Positions 61,901 through 64,000 of a stretch of 64,000 nucleotides of DNA are shown in pieces; position 1 is the first letter of the stretch; each line of letters opens with the position of its first letter. A model generated the notes under the pieces. The model worked only from the letters and a program-made list of their open reading frames with translations. It ran no database searches and was not told where the DNA came from. This DNA comes from Candidatus Obscuribacterales bacterium. Lineage in GTDB: Bacteria > Cyanobacteriota > Vampirovibrionia > Obscuribacterales > Obscuribacteraceae. Both the position numbers and the translations under genes were made by a program. The stretch covers positions 558,001-622,000 of the forward strand of contig JACKCM010000003.1 in NCBI GenBank assembly GCA_020634035.1, in the 5' to 3' direction.

Positions 61901-63478
61901 ATGGGCGCCATCGAAATGATTATGATTACCGTAGTGGTAATCGGTTTCTTCGTGATCGTGAGCGTTTTAGCATCGCTCTACCAGAAATGCGGACCGAACG
62001 AGGCCATGGTTATATCCGGTGGCGGCAAAGAGCCGACCATCATTGTCGGTGGAGGCGCTGTGGTGCTTCCGATGATTCAGCAAAAGGATATCCTCAGCCT
62101 CGAGGTGATGCCGATCGAAGTGCGTTCCAACGCACCTATGATCACAAGAAACGGAGTCCCCATATTTGTTCAAGGTGTAGCTCAGATAAAGGTCAAAGGA
62201 GACACAGTCTCCATCCAGACCGCCTCGGAGCAGTTCCTGGGCAAAGACGAAGCAGAAATTAGAATGGTAGCCCACGAAACCCTCATGGGTCATCTCCGGG
62301 CAATCATGGGAACCATGACCGTAGAAGAGTTAATCGGCAATTTCGATTCTTTTGCTCAAAGAGTTGCCGACGTATCCGTCAAAGACCTTGCAAAAATGGG
62401 TCTGACCGTAGTCTCCTTCACTATCAAAGAGATCTCGGATGATGTCGGATATCTAGAAGCTCTGGGTAAACAGCACACCGCCGAAGCCAAACGATCGGCT
62501 GACATCGGTGTGGCCAACGCAGCCAGAGACACTCAAATAGCCCAAGCAGCAGCAACCCGGGACGCCCAAATCGCCCAGGCCAATGCCGCAGAGGAAGGCG
62601 CCAAAGCCAAATTGATGGCTGACACCCGTGTCGCCGAAGCCTCGAAGGACTTCCAGGTCAAGCAAGCCATATATCAGTCTGAAGTTGCCGAGCAAAAAGC
62701 ACAGTCGGACATGATGTATGACATCAGAAAAGCCAAATCCCAGCAGCAGCTAATCTCTGAGCAACAGCAGATCAAAATCGTTGAAGCTCAAAAAGAGGTC
62801 GAGCTGCAGCAGGTAGAGGTTCAGAAGAGACAGGTCTCTCTGGAAGCCGACATCACCAAACCGGCCGAAGCCGAGCAGACCAGAATCAGGCTGCTTGCCC
62901 AGGCTGAGCAGGACAAACGAAGAATCCTGGCAGAAGGTGATGCCCAGGCCGTAGAAGCCAAAGCCCGAGGCGACGCCAACTCCACCAAGTTGCGCGCTGA
63001 AGCAGACGCTGAAGCAGCCCGCCAGATGGGTCTTGCCCATGCGGAAGCCGAAAGAGCCAAGGGTCTCACCCAGGCGACCATCATCGCCGCCCGTGGTCAG
63101 GCAGAAGCCGAAGCCATGGCCAAGAAAGCGGAAGCCTATAAGCAGTACAACGATGCCGCCATGGCCAGCATGGTGATCGAGAAACTGCCCGAACTGGTAA
63201 GCGCCGCCGCCCAGCCTCTAAGCAAGATAGGCAACGTCACCCTGTTGTCTACCGGTGGAGAGACCAGCGGCATGGGTAAACTGACCTCGGATGTCATCAA
63301 CGTGGCAGCCCAGGGCATGACGATGGTAAAAGGTCTGACCGGAATCGATCTGGTCGAGACCATGCAGAAGGCCAAGCCTGACAATTCTAGAGCTGTTCAG
63401 ACTCATCAGTCTCAACCGCAACAGACCCTGCCCGCCCAGGCAGTTCAGGCGCCCCCTCGTCCACCTCAGAGAGGCTAA
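61901..63478 (+). CDS. Flotillin (YqiK/FloT-like SPFH protein)
   Basis: A 525-residue flotillin. Its N-terminal helix (MIMITVVVIGFFVIVSVLA) and SPFH domain end near 185. A long coiled coil to ~430 is rich in the Ala-Glu repeats of flotillins (AEADAEAARQMGLAHAEAER, ARGQAEAEAMAKKAEAYKQY), then comes VIEKLPELVSAAAQPLSKIG, the conserved C-terminal block, and a Gln/Pro-rich tail. ATG 61901 follows GGTAAAGGAG. Flotillins oligomerise in the membrane and organise microdomains with NfeD-family partners. Its stop overlaps the next start by one base. Confidence 0.92.
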   Translation: MGAIEMIMITVVVIGFFVIVSVLASLYQKCGPNEAMVISGGGKEPTIIVGGGAVVLPMIQQKDILSLEVMPIEVRSNAPMITRNGVPIFVQGVAQIKVKGDTVSIQTASEQFLGKDEAEIRMVAHETLMGHLRAIMGTMTVEELIGNFDSFAQRVADVSVKDLAKMGLTVVSFTIKEISDDVGYLEALGKQHTAEAKRSADIGVANAARDTQIAQAAATRDAQIAQANAAEEGAKAKLMADTRVAEASKDFQVKQAIYQSEVAEQKAQSDMMYDIRKAKSQQQLISEQQQIKIVEAQKEVELQQVEVQKRQVSLEADITKPAEAEQTRIRLLAQAEQDKRRILAEGDAQAVEAKARGDANSTKLRAEADAEAARQMGLAHAEAERAKGLTQATIIAARGQAEAEAMAKKAEAYKQYNDAAMASMVIEKLPELVSAAAQPLSKIGNVTLLSTGGETSGMGKLTSDVINVAAQGMTMVKGLTGIDLVETMQKAKPDNSRAVQTHQSQPQQTLPAQAVQAPPRPPQRG

Positions 63479-64000
63479 TGACCAGTAAGCGACGAATAAT
63501 CGCAATAGGTGCAAGCGGAGTCGGAAAAACCACTTTAGTGGGGTCTCTGGCTCCGCTCCTCTCTTTAAATATCATCCCTGAGCTAGGCCGCAAGCTCTGC
63601 CACGACATGGGCTTTGAGCGCATCGGCGAGATTCCGGATCAAGAGGGTTTCAAGCGCCGGGTGCTTGAAGCCCAGATAGAAGAAGAAGAACGCCTGGGCA
63701 GCTTCCTGTCAGATCGCTCCACCATCGATTGCTGGGTGCTATGGCAGCGCTGGAATATCTGTCAGGCCATGACCTATGACACCGAAGCCTATTATGAAAA
63801 AGCGCGCAAGCAATCCGAGCGCTACAGCCATATAATTTATATCCCCCCGATGTTCGAAGCAGAGGAAGACGGCTTCCGCTGGACCGACAAAGATTACCAG
63901 AGCCAAATCGACAGACTGGTGAGGATGACTCTATACGAATGGGACCTTCTGGACAGGACCTACGAAGTCAAGTCCGACAACAAAGAAGAGCGCCTGGAGG
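63478..64000 (+). CDS. P-loop kinase-like protein (AAA_28/NadR-like), partial
   Basis: An ORF that starts at ATG 63478 in a TAATG overlap with the flotillin stop and stays open to the window edge (174 codons visible). RRIIAIGASGVGKTTLVGSL is a Walker A near residue 6-24. FLSDRSTIDCWVLWQRW near 77-93 supplies the D-R-S block typical of AAA_28/NadR-type nucleotide kinases, and SHIIYIPPMFEAEEDGFRW near 116 fits the same family. The substrate is unknown. Translational coupling suggests a functional tie to the flotillin. The C-terminus lies beyond the window. Confidence 0.8.
   Translation, partial: MTSKRRIIAIGASGVGKTTLVGSLAPLLSLNIIPELGRKLCHDMGFERIGEIPDQEGFKRRVLEAQIEEEERLGSFLSDRSTIDCWVLWQRWNICQAMTYDTEAYYEKARKQSERYSHIIYIPPMFEAEEDGFRWTDKDYQSQIDRLVRMTLYEWDLLDRTYEVKSDNKEERLE

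Noticed and set aside
1..64000. CRISPR array, prophage or integrase-associated island
   Set aside because: No regularly spaced direct repeats, phage structural genes or integrase gene were seen; the tRNA-Ser at 54990 has no adjacent duplicated 3' end.

Overview
The window looks like chromosome from a diderm, free-living bacterium. It mixes single-copy housekeeping genes (gcvT, gcvH, murG, ftsW, murD, yebC, gltX, cysS, ychF, a tRNA-Ser) with a large surface-glycan region. The gene set (glycine-zipper proteins, HEAT and TPR proteins, a DHH-CBS-poly(A)-polymerase fusion, many GT-C membrane proteins) recalls non-photosynthetic relatives of cyanobacteria such as Obscuribacterales/Melainabacteria. 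That placement is an inference from style, not from a marker gene.

Layout. 1-8.0 kb: acyl-CoA dehydrogenase, HEAT-repeat protein, small membrane protein, glycine cleavage H and T proteins with an unannotated 33-residue membrane peptide between them, a secreted glycine-zipper protein with a strong terminator, and a sarcosine-oxidase-like flavoenzyme. 8.1-9.85 kb: an apparently intact IS256-family element, followed by fused fragments of at least three other transposase genes. 9.9-38 kb: the glycan region. It has a Wzm/Wzt exporter, seven large multi-spanning GT-C type proteins that fall into three families (A: 3 copies, B: 2, C: 2), three SAM methyltransferases, and an MBOAT/SGNH acyl-transfer pair. 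These are followed by a tightly overlapping block: split transketolase, GT2 glycosyltransferase, TIGR03032/DUF4915-like protein and sulfotransferase-like protein; then an NAD-dependent epimerase. 38-45.3 kb: small hypotheticals, the murD-ftsW-murG cluster and a TPR lipid/secretory-signal protein. 45.5-55.8 kb: yebC, an RlpA-like protein, gltX, cysS, a parDE toxin-antitoxin pair, secreted proteins, ychF, tRNA-Ser(CGA) and a START/SRPBCC protein. 56-64 kb: a lipid kinase, the DHH-CBS-nucleotidyltransferase fusion, and a flotillin locus made of a YqiJ/NfeD-like protein with an Asp-rich repeat, an SPFH protein fused to an OB-like tail, and a full flotillin. The flotillin is translationally coupled to a P-loop kinase that runs off the window.

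Working together: the 9.9-38 kb genes most plausibly build, decorate (methylation, acylation, sulfation) and export a cell-surface glycan. The 60-63.5 kb genes probably form a membrane microdomain module. A shared extended -10 motif, TGCTAGAAT, precedes four unrelated genes (acyl-CoA dehydrogenase, gcvH, the MBOAT gene and gltX) and probably represents the main housekeeping promoter type here.
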